From the NCBI RefSeq assembly GCF_026230105.1, contig NC_079476.1, forward strand, positions 29,068,559 to 29,132,558: a stretch of 64,000 bases of DNA, given 5' to 3'. Below the pieces are notes generated by a model. The model had not been told where the DNA came from. It did no database searches and saw nothing but the letters and a program-made list of their open reading frames with translations. The translations under genes were made by a program, and so were the position numbers. Within the stretch, counting starts at the first letter, position 1. The number at the start of each line of letters is the position of its first letter. The DNA is from Diorhabda sublineata. Its lineage: Eukaryota > Arthropoda > Insecta > Coleoptera > Chrysomelidae. Positions 24,420 through 36,818 of the stretch are shown one piece after another.

Positions 24420-25260
24420 AACAAAAACAAACATTATTAAATTTTAATTGAATGTCCTACAGCTTCGACATATCCACCTTTCTCTTTGTTCTTTTTGTCA
24501 AACTCTTGTATTACTTTCCTCGCTGATAAACCTGATGTTTTAAGTTGCCCCATAGAAAAACTCAAAGGAAGTCAAATCAGCAGACCTAGAAGGCCAAAAA
24601 ATATCTGAATACTTGTGAATGATTCCCATTGAAGATATTTTCAAGGAGTACTCTAACGTTTAATGTACTATGGATGGATGGAAGCACCGTCTCATTGGAA
24701 CCAAATTGTCATACTTGTAACGGAAGGTCGTTCAAAAAATCACTTGATTTTCTCATAATCGTGTCAATTATGCGGCATTTAAGGAATGTCGGAATAAAAG
24801 GTCCAACTAATTTATTTTTGTACGCACCACAACATACCTTCGTTTTAAAAGAATATTTGTTCCGAGATTTTATTGCAAAGATTGGATTACTGTTAGACCA
24901 CCAGCGACAATTTTGTGATGAGGCGGTTCCGTTTGAAGAAAATGTTGCCTCATCGGAAAATATAATAGTTCTTTTGAAAAACGGGTCGTCATCCAACTTT
25001 CCTTGGATCAGAGCACAGAATTCAAAACGAATATCGTAATCCCTTGGTGTAGAGGCCTTTTTTCTTAATGACATTTTCGGTTCTAATACGAGAGAAAGCA
25101 TCACTTCAAATTCAGTGTCTTCGTTCACAACCCGTTTTCGGCGTTTATTCTTGAATTTATTTTCTACACTTCCACTAACCTTAAATTTATTTAAAATTTT
25201 TTTTGAATGCCTAATGTTTCTATGCGGATGATATTATTAAAAATATTTGCGGCCTATCTA
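24420..25260 (-). mobile_element. Tc1/mariner-superfamily transposase relic (HTH-DDE type)
   Basis: In order on the minus strand: SGSVENKFKNKRRKR (linker after the HTH), FEFCALIQGKLDDDPFF, IIFSDEATFSSNG (first catalytic D), NPIFAIKSRNKYSFKTKV, KLVGPFIPTFL, FLNDLPLQV, WFQxDGAS (second D), then FWPSRSADLTSFEFF (third acidic box). There are frameshifts after LPLQV and in the last box. It is related in type to the 17.6-kb and 51.3-kb elements. Confidence 0.75.
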
Positions 25261-26228
25261 TGTGTTTTGTAATTATCTTTTATTGCGATAATATAAACAA
25301 CTCACTCTGACTTCCACTGTCTTATACTTCATATCAGGGCATCCTAGTTTGCTTTAAATTTTTTATCCCGCCAGAATAATTAATACGGAATGATTAGTAA
25401 ATAATCCTGAATTTTTATAATAAATAGCTGTAATTGCACATTTGAATATAACTTCTAATTCTAAACAATTTTATTTATAACATTTTTCTGAAAGGTATAG
25501 AATAAAGATACTTTATTACTCTTATTTACACTTGCACAAAATTCAAATTTTTTGAGAAACCTCGTATACTGCTTTCAAAAATTGATATCTGATGGTTGCA
25601 TTTTAACTTTTTGACAATGCAGAACTTTTTATTAGAAATAACTTCTTTTCATAAAACCACTAATAAAAAAGTTCCCCATATGGTTCTAACTTAAGTAGAC
25701 ACACTGTATAAAAATAAAGTTGAATTTATTTTGTGATTTGATATATTTCTTGAAAGCTGATTGTGTCAATTGGCTAATACGCTAAGCATATTTCTGACAC
25801 AAAAGTTTGATAAAATAATAGTTTTTAAATGCTTTATAGCGGACTTATGAATGAGTAGTAAAAGCGAATTGCGCCGTCTTTGTAGATATTAAATATGAAA
25901 ATTGATCGTCGTCCTTAAGAGGCTTTTACAGAAATGATAAGGTTGGTTTAGTGAATACATTAACATAGGGCTTATAATCACTGAAAATGCTAAAGTTTAA
26001 ATTTCCTCCGTGCTTTCTCTATTAATTAACTTCAACAGATGTTGTTTGTAAGATGAGTTACTGAAAGCATCTATTGGAATTAACTGCTAAAATAATAATG
26101 GATACTAGAAAGACTTTTATTTTTTATGCATTTTATGTATAGTACAGATGTATTGTGTCTTTTTTTGTTCTGATTTTAATTATATATTGGAGCAGTAATA
26201 AATTAGTAGATTTAAACTTTATGTGGTT
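25260..26228. other. No recognisable feature between the Tc1 relic and FReD-A
   Basis: AT-rich, short frames only. Confidence 0.4.
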
Positions 26229-26233
26229 TTATT
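26228..26233 (-). terminator. Poly(A) signal of FReD-A
   Basis: AATAAA on the minus strand, about 150 nt after the FReD-A stop. Confidence 0.5.
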
Positions 26234-26379
26234 CAATAAGAATTAATATACTGCATATAAGGTTTAGATCACAGTAATATATTCCACATTACAATGAAAT
26301 GATGCATTTTGAATACAATATAAATCTGTAAAAGTATATTACATATAAAAACAATAGTATGAGCAACGATATTGATTAT

Positions 26380-26552
26380 TTAATGTTTACTGGCTGGTCG
26401 AATTAACATTCTGGAACCCGCAAGATTGTAATCGTGACCTCTAAATCCATTCCAATTGAGACCGTGAAACTTGTATTGATCTGTCAACGGTTTATTCATA
26501 TGTTTACCGTTTAAGTTACTCGTGTGGCATTCGCTATACCACCAGGCCCCTT
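26380..26552 (-). CDS. FReD-A exon 6: fibrinogen domain C-terminus and stop
   Basis: The acceptor TTTTACAG enters in phase 1 and completes a split Glu codon. It encodes GAWWYSECHTSNLNGKHM and NWNGFRGHDYNLAGSRM, ending SKH and TAA. It is not covered by a long ATG-initiated reading frame, so it was placed by splice site and homology to the FReD-B last exon. Confidence 0.93.
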
Positions 26553-29500
26553 CTGTAAAATAAAAATCGTTATAAAATATAATTTTTCATCTCGTGATAA
26601 TAAAGAGGATGTGAAAGCTATTAACACTAATATAACTGGAAAATGGAAAAAAATGATCATACAATGAGTTCCATTACAAGGAGTTATATTATGAAAGGCA
26701 CAGATGTAGTTAACCGATACTTATAACTAAAAAATCATTTATTCACGAGGGATTTGCTCCAGATGATATCAAATGACAGTTTACGCTAAGTAAGTATTTG
26801 CTATATTGGTTTCAATTCCCTTTCATCAACTACCTTTATATAAAAATTGTTTACGGTAATTTTATACTTTCACGGTCCCCTCGTTATTTTGGCTCTATAA
26901 AATGAAAAAAAAAATATGGGAAATACGAGGATATATTCAAAAATTCCTAGCCTACTATAGAACCAAACAAAATTTCAAATCAAAATATTTTATTACTCAA
27001 CATATTCCTTTATTAATTGGATACATTTACTACAGCGAACCTGCAACGTCTCTAGACCTTTGAAAAAAATGTTTCTTCTTGCTCTGCAAACCAGACCTTC
27101 GCAGCAATTTTTCTCATGTCCAAATTGACGTGAACTATATGATGAACGCATTCGTATGAAATTTTCAGTGCTTCAGATATCCGTTTTAGCCCAATTCGAC
27201 GGTCTGATAAAATCATGTCATGAACTGCATCGAAATTTTCGGGGACTGACACAGAAACTTGCCTTCCCGATCAATCATCACCAAGTCGATTTTCACAATT
27301 TCGGTGGACATCTTTTTTCTTCTAATTTATTGCGTAACTCTGGTTTACTTTTTTGAAGTCAAACTTTACTCTGACACTTCTAATAAGCTATTGTTCGTTG
27401 CTATGGTAACGCAATATTTTGTTTATGCATGGTACTGGTCTAGGCTAACCAGATATCAATACATCATCGTATCTCACCTGGAGATTTCTTATAGTTTTAT
27501 AACTTTAAATGTTATCATAAACGCACTTCTTCGCATATAATCGTTCATAACTTTTTACAAAGCATCAAACGCAGTTCATATATTTTTTGTTAATCTACAT
27601 AAAATAACCAACATTTTGTGGAAATCTGAAAGGTAAAGTTCGGAACAACAGATCCAACGATACACTATATTGTTACAATAAAAGACTAACAGAAATGACA
27701 ACTAAATCTTACTAATTGCAATAAAACCCATTCATCTGGACAGAGTGAAATTTTAGAATTCTTCTCTTATATGTAACATCGTACCTCCCTAAATACATAT
27801 ATGAAACGAATAAAATTCCTTATTTTGCAATAAATTTTGTGCGATACCATCTTTTACCTTGAAAGTAGAAAAAAACGTGGTAAGCACAGATTGTAATTAG
27901 TTTTTTATTAATAAGATATTCTTCATCTTGAAACTTATTTAGAGCAAAGTAAAAATTACTAGTGATGACCCAATATACTAAGCTTTCAATTGTTTCTTCA
28001 AATTATTTTCTCGATATTCACAAAGGAAAATCATATTCACACTTTATAAAATTGCCCGCTCATAAAAATTTCACATTCTTACTACAAATTATCAAATCAA
28101 CATTTAAAAAAGAAAATATATTCAGATAATAGACAGATTTTTCGTTCATAAACACGGACCTATTTAGATATATCGGTCTGAAATAAGAGCTTGTGTATTC
28201 GCTCATGAGAATGCCACTTCTTGTCTTAAATGTTGAGCCTGGCAAAGGAAGGAAGCCGTTAAAAGAAAAATTAAATCAGCCTAGCTCGACAAAATGTAGA
28301 TTTCGACTTATATGAAAAGTTTTATGATTTCTGAGCACTATCTTTTCGCGTTTCGCCCGAAAAGATACGTTCACTACTTTCGAGGCCTTCGTTTACTTCG
28401 CCATGAAATTAACTGAAATTTTCACTTAAGTCACCTAGGATGCGGGAAAGTCCCTTGAGCCACGAGGCGACCGTACTTGATGTCGCCAAACCGACTCCCT
28501 TACCATTCGGAAATTCTCCTTCTATACAAGATCCTCATCATATTTGTTTCCAAAGAAATGGGGGGAAATACATAAATATATGTGAATTGTTTGATAACAT
28601 TCGTTAGATTTTTTGATCTATTCTCTGCTGTTCGAATTAGCTTTGTCTAGGGTTGATTGAACAAATACCTTGCAAATTTGCTGAGTCTATGTTCAAAGTT
28701 CTATGAGAGAAATTTATATTTTTTTTTGTGAACGTCATCTCTCATGGGTTCGTATTTATTATAGCCTCCTAGACATCTTTCGACTCAATAATATTAGCTC
28801 CCTGTATTTTATTCTTTATTCCTTTCAAATAATTTGATTGGGATGATGCATCAATTATCTTCCATGGGTATAATTTGTTTACGTTTTATTTCTTATATAT
28901 TTTCTATATTTCTTAACAGTTGTCATAAAATATTACTAACCATATAATATTGCACAGTTTGCTCCTGCTTTTCCATCTTGATCCACATCTAAAGTGGTGA
29001 ATTTCTGTCCCTTAAGCGGTGTCAAAGCATCTCCAATATCCCCTGAATAATCTTTCAGATCTTTAAGATTATATCCTTCTTTTTCTGCGCCAATCGCAAA
29101 AACTGAATATTGAGCATACCCTTTTTTGCCATCTCTATCAGTCAATTCAATTAATAGTTCGTTCTCCTCGAAAGCTGAAATTAACAATGCATCAAGTTCG
29201 GAAATATAAAAAAAATATCTGGAAAATAAGTGAAAACATTATTCACAAAAGTACCAATCATAAAAAAATGTACTTGATAATACGTTGAAAATTGGTGAAA
29301 AAAAATTTCGGGAAACATGAACTTTACATTAATCAACATAATCATATAACCTACCTGTCATTTGATGCATGTTTTCTAAACCTATCCAAAATTCTCCATC
29401 AAGATCACCGAATCCAAATTTATAGTCTCTCCAACCCAAATAAAAGTCTTGTGATTCGTCAAATCTTTTTTGGATATGTGTCCAACCGCCACCTCTAGTT

Positions 29501-32500
29501 TCCATGTCACAAAGAACTAAGAAAGGTTTATTGCTGGCATATGGGTGAATCTCGTATATACCAGATTTGTTATATCCTGCAAAAGATACTATACTATAAC
29601 ATACTATACACAATTTGATAGTTTCAGTTATAGATTGGGAGTTATATTCAACCAAATCTTAAATAAATTTAGTAATATTATCAAAATATGAAGTAATGTT
29701 GTATCGAAGAAGATAAAGAACCACGCCGGAGAGCACGGCAATGAACAAGTTGATCACTTGGAAAAGAAAGACGGACAATCTTTTTTATAGGGTCCCAACC
29801 TATTATAGGTTTCTCAAGAAGCGATTAAGCCGTGGTTGAAAAAAAATGAGAAAACAAGATGAAATTGGAAACAACCGATAAGATTTCTTTCTCATTATAT
29901 CAATTGGCTCAAAATCCTTCTATCGAGCAAATAAACTTCACTCAATAAGTAGTGTAATTAACTAAGAAAATCATATTTTTGTGCCAAAAATCGTTTTTAT
30001 TCATCAATCATCTCTTTCAAAAACAGTACAATCATTCCAAGGCTTCTCTAACTGCTGGATGTCGAGCATGTAGAATGATTTGTCTTTTGCCTCAAAGCAG
30101 ACTTCAGTTTCAGCAATTGCTTCTGGATCTGAACTATACGGTGGATGAGAGAGCATCGTATAATCAATAAATATAATTCGTTCCATTTAACCATCGTTGC
30201 CATCGACTTGTGAATCGGCGCGTTGTATTGTATCCAACAACTCTATGTATTATTTGCTACTGATCGCCCCTCCCTTTTGCAGACATTCGATGAACGATAT
30301 TCCTTGCGCATCCTATAATACTGTAGCCATAATCGTCTCAGCTGACTGTTGTGGAAGTGGTTCACCGGCTGTAGTCCACAGATGATGAGCATTTTGATTC
30401 CGGTGTGAAGTGAAGGATCCATGTTCCATCCATTGTTATGTTATTGAACACGGCCAAACACTGCTCTGAATCATCATCATGTTTGTGTTTTTGATCGACC
30501 GTCAGTAAACGTGGCACTCACTTTGAAAAAATGGTCGAATTTCAGGCATAATTGACAACACACCCTTTTGAAAACTTTTCGGCCTCAGCTATTTCCGGCA
30601 TTTCAATTTACGATTAGATGTAACCAAATTGTGGACATTTTTGATGTTTTCTGGAGTAGTAATCACCTCATTCGACGACCAAAACGTTCACCATCATCAG
30701 TGTCTCACAATCACAATTCGATTCAGCAAACTAATAACAAATGGTTGTTTTCGATGGAATAATAATTTTAACAAGTTAAAAATTTTGAAACCATTGCTAA
30801 GCAGTATTTTTTTCATCAAGAAGCAATTATAAATCAACACACGAAATTGTTTTGAATCCATTGGTTTGAAAATAAAAATGGATTCACTTGAATAACTGCC
30901 ACTTTTTTCTGACTAATCGAAATGTAATGAGATTTTACACATAGTATTTTGAAATTTGTTGGTACTTCATAAATGTCATATGGATTTGACAATGGCAGCG
31001 CCATCTGTGTGTCAGTCACCCGACTTATTGAGTGAGGTTATATAAGCTAAGATGAGACAGCTGTTTAATGCCAGAAGACGTTAGCTGCATTGCTCTCAGA
31101 CACACACTTCGTACTTTACCTGACTGATAAACAATTCGGAGTACACAAAGATCAATCAATCAATCAATAAGTCAAAGCTTTAGGTAAATTAAGAGCGTCT
31201 ACGCCCTAGCTTATCTTATACATTAAGAATTATTCTAATTTGAAAACTAAATACGAATATTGAATAATATTGATTTGTAATTTAATATAAGATTCCAAAC
31301 TATAGAGGATTGCTTGAGAGCAATGTAGATGTGATACCACAAACAAAGTGACTTAAGAAGAGCTACTCTCTGAAGAAATGAAATATCTCAACTTGTTTTT
31401 TTTATTTTGCCCTACATTGAGATAGCGATGGCGGTCTCGTATTTGAATTCAGCCCTCTACACATCAAGGCATAAACTAAAGGAAGTGGTCTTTATCTGCT
31501 TGTAATACCTCCTTATAAGTTAGAATATTTACGCCAAAGTCAGTGAAAGATGGTGCAAATTGGGCAGTCTCCTCCCCATCATATTCCGCACATGTTCGAT
31601 GGGATGATGGGATCCAAATTTTGTGAACGGGGTTAACATACCAAAGCATTAACACCATTTTTTTTAAGAATTCCCAACTTAACCGTTAAACAGGTTCTCT
31701 TACGAGAAGTTTATTTTAGAAAACATATATATGCTCCATACGTAATTATGATATTGCCGAACAATCAATATCCAATAATTATTTCCTTGGGATGTGAAGA
31801 ATCACTAAGAGTATTATTAATTTTTTAAGCAATTGTAATACAATTACTTGATAACATATCTTATACGTACAATTGAATGTAGGCTATATGATACTTACCA
31901 CGATCTAAAATTTCCTTACAACTTCTTGGAAGATAATGATTGTTATCATCGCTACCTTTATAAATGAGCCTGCAAATGGAAGAAATACTTGTGCCAACCA
32001 ACGATTTGCACTTTTCGGCATAATCAAAAAAGACGGAAGCGCTGCTTTCATATCCATCTTTTGTTTTGTGAACACCCAGATTGAATGTCATCGGCGCTTC
32101 TAGTGATTCATCATATTTCCCTGGAATTCAATAAACATTGAAAGCTAATTATCTAGAGTAAAACTGGGATTAAAATTCTTTTTACGTATATGATAACCTA
32201 GTGTTTATTTCATAAGAAACGCGCACATAATTAAAGAGAAATTGAAAAGGTGGATAACAAAATACTGCTTTTGCTAGTCATGTATTCATCGTAAACTTTA
32301 ATCTTTGACTGGAAGTATTATTGGGAGAATTCTTTCTTAATAATAGAAATAATCAAATAAAGGATGGTATTAGATCTTGTCAATAAGGTGAAGAAGACCA
32401 ATTTCGTGAATTATAGGCGACCATTTTTCTATTTTTTCCAAATAGTCAAGAGCGTATTCAATGGAAGATGTTTGACATAATTTGTTCACTTTTTATACAC

Positions 32501-35500
32501 TTCCATCTAGTTTGAGGGATTGTTAGTTGTCCTTAACTAACATATTTCTACTTTTAAATCGCTGACACAAATCGTAAAGATTCTCCAATTTAATTAACTT
32601 ATCACCATCGAAAGATTTCTGTATTTATTGAGTGTCTTCGGTAGTTTCTGCAATATCGAAATAGAGCTCGATATTGATGCATTGTTTTACGACCGACACT
32701 ACAAAGACTATTTCATGAAGACGAATCGGTTCGTGCTTGCCTCAGTATATGAGACTAACTAATTGAATTAAATAAAACTAACTTAGATTCATATACTCAA
32801 TTTATGTAATCACATATTTTTATTGCGATTGAAAGAAAACATTTATTGTATTGGATAAAATTCCTACATATAAAAATATGAACTGATACATTTAGAGAGA
32901 ATAACACTCATAGCAATGGCGTAAGTATGACTTTTAATTCAAATTTCTATGCCAATTCATAAACTTGACTTTTCGTTTTCCGTTGCCGTTCGTGGGTGAC
33001 GTTTGCCGTTTGACCTTTATCAACCCTATTCGTAAACTTGACTTTGCTGCCGTTAACCTAAAAATTTTGATATTCTTTTTGTGTTTTTGTATGTAGTCTG
33101 GTATTTATGTTTTTTTTATTGGGAGCATAAGGCAAAATCACGTGACAAACGCAAACGCACGTTATTGGCTCTTTTCTACTGCTACGAACGGTCGACGGGA
33201 AAAGATAAAATTCGTTTATGTTGGAAGTCACCAACTGCAGACGACGACGTATTTAATTTTGTAACAACAAACGTCAACGGCAAGGGAAAAGTCAAGTTTT
33301 CGAATCAGTCTTTATGCATATGGGTATATTGAGAAAATTTCTACTCATCAATACAAATGAGTATATAGGTCGCGCGATTAATTCAATATTAAATTTATTG
33401 TTTTCTTTTTTATTAAGTAGTACTGATGTTCTTAACGATAAATATTACTAATATACTAGAAGCTTTATACCCACCATTACCAATTTTGTGTACTTGGGCT
33501 GATATGGCTTCATTCAAATCATTTTTTAATATATCTGAATTTGTATCAAGTCTCAATCCCAGTAATTTAAAATATTCCATGTAAGAGGGATCGGAGTTCC
33601 TATCATTGTCCTGTGAATGAAACAGATTTTCTGATTATGGAATCATTACAATGCAAAACATTGGGATTATTGTCATTTTATATACTGATATTTAGTATTA
33701 TATAGAAGTTAACTATGAACGAAATGATGCTGCAGTATGTGCACAAAGTCCATTTGTTTCTTAATAGTTATTTAAGTAATACACAGGATGTTTTGAAGTG
33801 TAACAAAATTGAGTTTGCGAGCCACACATGAATTTAGTAGTGTTTTATAGAACAATTGAGTTTTGTGAGTGGTATTAGAACAGTGGTTTCAAGAAAAAAA
33901 GGGACTTGTGGCATAGCGCGTGTTGTCATAACGAAAAAGAAAGCAGTCCACCCATTTTCAAAATTAATTTCTGCGATATACTATTAAATTTTTTCTAATA
34001 AGACTTTCCTCGTCGATTTTTTATTGGCTTAAATATTATAATTTTGCTTTTACTCCCGAAAGTATTGTTGCAATTCGTTACTTTCATTAAAATAACTATG
34101 AAGTTAGTGGACATGATCACGTTTTCTTACCTCTCCTTTTACCTTCTTCCTACTTTGTATTTCGATTAAGTTTAATTAGTATTATAAAATAGATTATGCA
34201 ATTTATAGCATAAATCACAAAATCTTAAAAAATTTCTAAGAATTTCTTTAAATTTTTTGTATTAGAAAATTATGAAATCCATTCAGTTTTTGTGATTTGC
34301 TTGGTTCAACTTTGTCAATAATATTTTGCTGGTGAATATTATTTGCTAGCATAATAGATCAAGTTTAAGAAGAGAATGTCATAATAGAATACCTGAACAA
34401 TAATTATCAAAACTCAATTTCACAGTAACAGATAATCATCAAGAATGGTTCAATTTATTGAAGATTTGCTCCTCAAATTCGATTATCACTTTTCCTTGTT
34501 CAAAGCTTGCCAAAGTTTCCACAAATATAATATACGTACATCGCACTAGTTTTGGCACCATTTTTAGGAGTTTCAAAATAGTTTGTAATATGAGAATTTT
34601 AAAAGGGCAAAAGGCCTAAATATAAAAAGTTTATTTTCTTGACATTAGTTAGACAATTCCATTTCCCAGTCAATCACAATAAAATATCGTATAAGTTGCA
34701 AATAATAAAAATCATTTATAATATGCTTGGACAGATCCCTAAGCCAGTAGGTTCACATAATTCAAAACCAAAATATTTTTCGCATTTTCAAGCAATTACT
34801 GTGGTATAATCAAATGTGGAAAAGGAATACCAAGTCTAAACGTCCTGATGAAAAATACTTCATACCTACTAATTTGAAAATCAAAGGAAACGATGACTTT
34901 TATACGGACAATATAGAAGAATACATATGAAAAAAGATGATAAAGTTCTGCTCTTGTATGTGATTTCGACAGGAGTAATATTTAGACATTATGTGATCGA
35001 GTACTGGGGGTGCTGTGGATACTGAAAGATATATTAACAACTGCCTCAATAGTTAATTTGTACGTCTACACCAAACTGTTTCTTACAGATAATTGAACAT
35101 TTTCTCAAGTATTTCAGAATTTTTACATTAAGTATTTTCTGAAAAATACTGGCAAAGTTGAAAGAAAGAAAATCGGCCTAATATCAATAAATAATTAGAA
35201 ATAATCAATATATAAATAAATAGGAGCAGCTTAGAAAAATGTAAAGAAATGAATCTAGTTTTTCGTTATGTTCCAATATTATGATTTATAAATCGTTGAA
35301 TATTGAAGTACTCATATTTTTTATCAATAAAGTACTATTTTTGAACATAATGGAATAGATATTCATTATTAACAATAAAAAGTATCTATTCAGAAAATTC
35401 CACTTTAAACAAATGTAAATAACGATCAGTTTTTTGGAGAAATATCTTCAAATTTAAATGATGTAAAAAAATTAGAATCTTTCAAGTATTTTAGCTTAAG

Positions 35501-35612
35501 AATGTTTTGAATATAAAATTCAGTATTATATGGAATCTTCACTTACCCTTACGTAGAAAATGGCACCTTTACCAAAACTAACGAAAAATAATAATAAAAT
35601 GTACCAAATCAT
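26380..35612 (-). CDS. FReD-A: secreted fibrinogen-related (tachylectin/ficolin-like) protein, six exons, 350 aa
   Basis: Exons in coding order are 35547-35612, 33475-33610, 31899-32120, 29355-29576, 28941-29174 and 26380-26552, a sum of 1,053 nt including TAA. Every junction has an AG acceptor and a GT donor (GTAAGT, GTGGGT, GTAAGT, GTAGGT, GTTAGT). Residues 1-17 are a hydrophobic signal peptide. Residues about 23-140 are an N-terminal region I do not recognise, containing CKSLVGTS. The fibrinogen-related domain follows: PRSC, SGIYEI, CDMETRGGGWTHIQKRFD, GFGDLDGEFWIGLEN, ELLIELTDRDGKKGYAQYSV, the calcium-site-like DVDQDGKAGANC, GAWWYSECHTSNLNG, and NWNGFRG near the end. CHTSNLNG is the usual pocket motif of acetyl-group-binding FReDs. 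Family knowledge suggests an extracellular lectin in haemolymph or gut immunity; the ligand is inference. FReD-B lies directly upstream in the same orientation. Introns 2, 3 and 5 carry transposon relics. No frameshift or stop was seen. Confidence 0.93.
26924..27471 (-). mobile_element. Internally deleted mariner, terminus to terminus, in FReD-A intron 5
   Basis: It begins TACGAGGATATATTCAAAAA and ends ATCAATACATCATCGTA (complement TACGATGATGTATTGAT), with TA at both ends. On the minus strand the DNA-binding part (VPENFDAVHDMILSDRRIGL, ISEALKISYECVHHIVH, LDMRK) runs directly into the C-terminus (VWFAEQEETFFSKG, ETLQVRC, KCIQLIKEYVE). The whole catalytic core is missing. Confidence 0.85.
28339..28367. 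repeat. Perfect 10-bp hairpin in a GC-richer patch of FReD-A intron 5
   Basis: TATCTTTTCG and CGAAAAGATA flank a 9-nt loop. The surrounding 28340-28510 is less AT-rich than the intron and may be a small element end. Confidence 0.55.
28941..29174 (-). CDS. FReD-A exon 5: fibrinogen domain, calcium site
   Basis: 78 codons, phase 1 at both ends, acceptor TTTCAG, donor GTTAGT. It encodes ENELLIELTDRDGKKGYAQY and then DVDQDGKAGANC, the DxDxD-type calcium-binding loop of fibrinogen domains. Intron 4 before it is only 180 bp. Confidence 0.94.
29355..29576 (-). CDS. FReD-A exon 4: fibrinogen domain core
   Basis: 74 codons, phase 1 at both ends, acceptor TTTGCAG, donor GTAGGT. It has the family signature SGIYEIHP, LVLCDMETRGGGWTHIQKR, DFYLGWRDYKFGFGDLDG and EFWIGLENMHQMT in order. 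Confidence 0.95.
29970..30560 (-). mobile_element. Mariner relic in FReD-A intron 3
   Basis: The minus strand reads DSEQCLAVFNN, TMDGTWILHFTPESK (first D box), DAQGISFIECLQKGGAISSK, HPPYSSDP (third D box, then a deletion), and FEAKDKSFYMLDIQQLEKPW. Stops and shifts are scattered. Confidence 0.75.
30955..31330 (+). mobile_element. Possible solo LTR in FReD-A intron 3
   Basis: GACAATGGCAGCGCCATCTG, a TTATATAAG box at 31038-31046 and a TCAGACAC-like start about 50 bp later resemble insect LTR promoters. No matching second LTR or gag/pol was found, and the ends and target duplication could not be fixed. Confidence 0.3.
31899..32120 (-). CDS. FReD-A exon 3: unknown N-terminal domain and start of fibrinogen domain
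   Basis: 74 codons, phase 1 at both ends, acceptor TTCCAG, donor GTAAGT. It carries CKSLVGTS and a second Cys nearby, then LPRSCKEILDRG, the usual entry into a fibrinogen-related domain. The N-terminal half matches no domain I know. Confidence 0.9.
32955..33306. mobile_element. MITE in FReD-A intron 2
   Basis: ATTCATAAACTTGACTTTTC at the left is the complement of GAAAAGTCAAGTTTTCGAAT at the right, and both continue into CCGTTG/GACGTT-rich inner repeats; a third AACTTGACTTT copy lies inside. The 83-codon frame at 33081-33332 is a by-product. Confidence 0.7.
33475..33610 (-). CDS. FReD-A exon 2: N-terminal region
   Basis: The acceptor is TTCACAG and the donor GTGGGT. It starts in phase 0 and ends in phase 1. 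It begins DNDRNSD, carries EYFKLLGLRLDTN, and ends INKIGNG-like with residues GN before the split glycine. It aligns with FReD-B exon 2 but is 18 nt longer. Confidence 0.88.
35547..35612 (-). CDS. FReD-A exon 1: start and signal peptide
   Basis: It encodes 22 residues starting MIWYILLLFFVSFGKGA, a typical short signal peptide with likely cleavage after GKGA. The donor GTAAGT follows in phase 0. It has the same length and phase as FReD-B exon 1, and it is the only ATG near the conserved TATA box. Confidence 0.9.
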
Positions 35613-35666
35613 TTTCTCAATTTGACGTTTAGAGTAGAATTGTAATTTGATGAAGTTTACAACTAT

Positions 35667-35674
35667 TATTTATA
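35667..35674 (-). promoter_or_regulatory. TATA box of FReD-A
   Basis: TATAAATA on the minus strand lies 62 nt before the ATG, predicting a 5' UTR of about 30 nt. The flanking AGTAGTTGTAAACT-like sequence is shared with FReD-B. Confidence 0.65.
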
Positions 35675-35808
35675 ATATTTTGAAACCCACATAAAAATTG
35701 TATCAACATATCCGGTAAAGTTGACAAAAATATCTAAATTGTTTATCGTATCTACAATTATGTGGAATTACATTTGTGACTTTTCTATTTTTCAGTATCC
35801 TGGCAAGT

Positions 35809-35842
35809 TGATAAAGCCAAATCACAAAAGTGCCAAGCACAC
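35809..35842 (-). promoter_or_regulatory. Conserved upstream block of FReD-A
   Basis: On the + strand it reads GATAAAGCCAAATCACAAAA then GTGCCAAGCAC, about 200-230 bp before the FReD-A ATG. It is nearly identical to the blocks at 42977-43015 and 21398-21436, while the spacer towards the TATA box is less conserved. It has a GATA-type core and two GCCAA half-sites; factor identity is inference. Confidence 0.6.
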
Positions 35843-36505
35843 ATTTTTTAAGCAAATCTAAAAATAACGTATTGTTTCTCTGTTTATTAATGTGAATGGA
35901 ACTGAAAGGATGATGGAATTTAAAGAAAAATGGAAGCTGAGTATATACCTCTGTGGTATATTTAAAAATAATATAAGCTCAAATATATTTGATATCACGA
36001 GATAAATACTTCTACTTCAAGTTGGTTATGTTTATTTTATTAAGTAATGGATAATTGTGCTCACTTTCAAAAACAAGCTAAAGCTCAAAGATCAAACAAA
36101 TTCAAATATTTTCAACAAATATGCGGTGAAAATAAATTACATTAAATTGTGTCCTGTTTACACAATAATATTATCTTTTCATATTCATCAAGTTAAAACC
36201 AATGTTTTGATTTTGACTACCAACCTCCTTTGTCGGGTTCTCCATCTTAGATGTAGTTTTTTCGATCATATTTGGTGCTACAAACTTTTTTGGATTGTAT
36301 TTAGTCGCATTAGTTTAATAATATTGTGAATAAAATATAATTTCTTTCATTAAAAGACAAAAAATTCACTTTATTCTTACTTAAAAAAGGAAACTAATAA
36401 AAAATGGAAGCAAGAAGTGAGGTATTAAAGTGTACCCTTAGTTTACACAGATCTGAATGAAACGATGGTAAGTATAGGATGTGTCTGGTAACTTTGCGCT
36501 TATAC

Positions 36506-36507
<2 letters not shown>

Positions 36508-36540
<33 letters not shown>
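36508..36540. repeat. (TA)n microsatellite downstream of FReD-B
   Basis: About 33 bp of TA repeats. Confidence 0.95.
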
Positions 36541-36544
<4 letters not shown>

Positions 36545-36818
36545 TCAATATACATCTTACTGATTGTGAGACTTTCCAAATTGTTGAAAATAAAAAGTCT
36601 TCAGATCTTCGAGTGAACCACGACCAACGTAAGTCGAGGCTGCTCGTACCAACCTAACTTATAAGTTAACCAAATCTAGACATCTGTTCATAAAGCAGTC
36701 ACAATAAACGGGGTACAGAAAAATAATGTACACTTTTCACTTTTTTATAAATGTATAGTGTAATTATTTCATACATATATTGTCAATAAATTTTATATTA
36801 ATAAGTGAATAGTTTTAT

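Noticed and set aside
24629..25039. 136-codon + strand frame
   Set aside because: It is the antisense of the Tc1-type transposase relic, which has the recognisable motifs.
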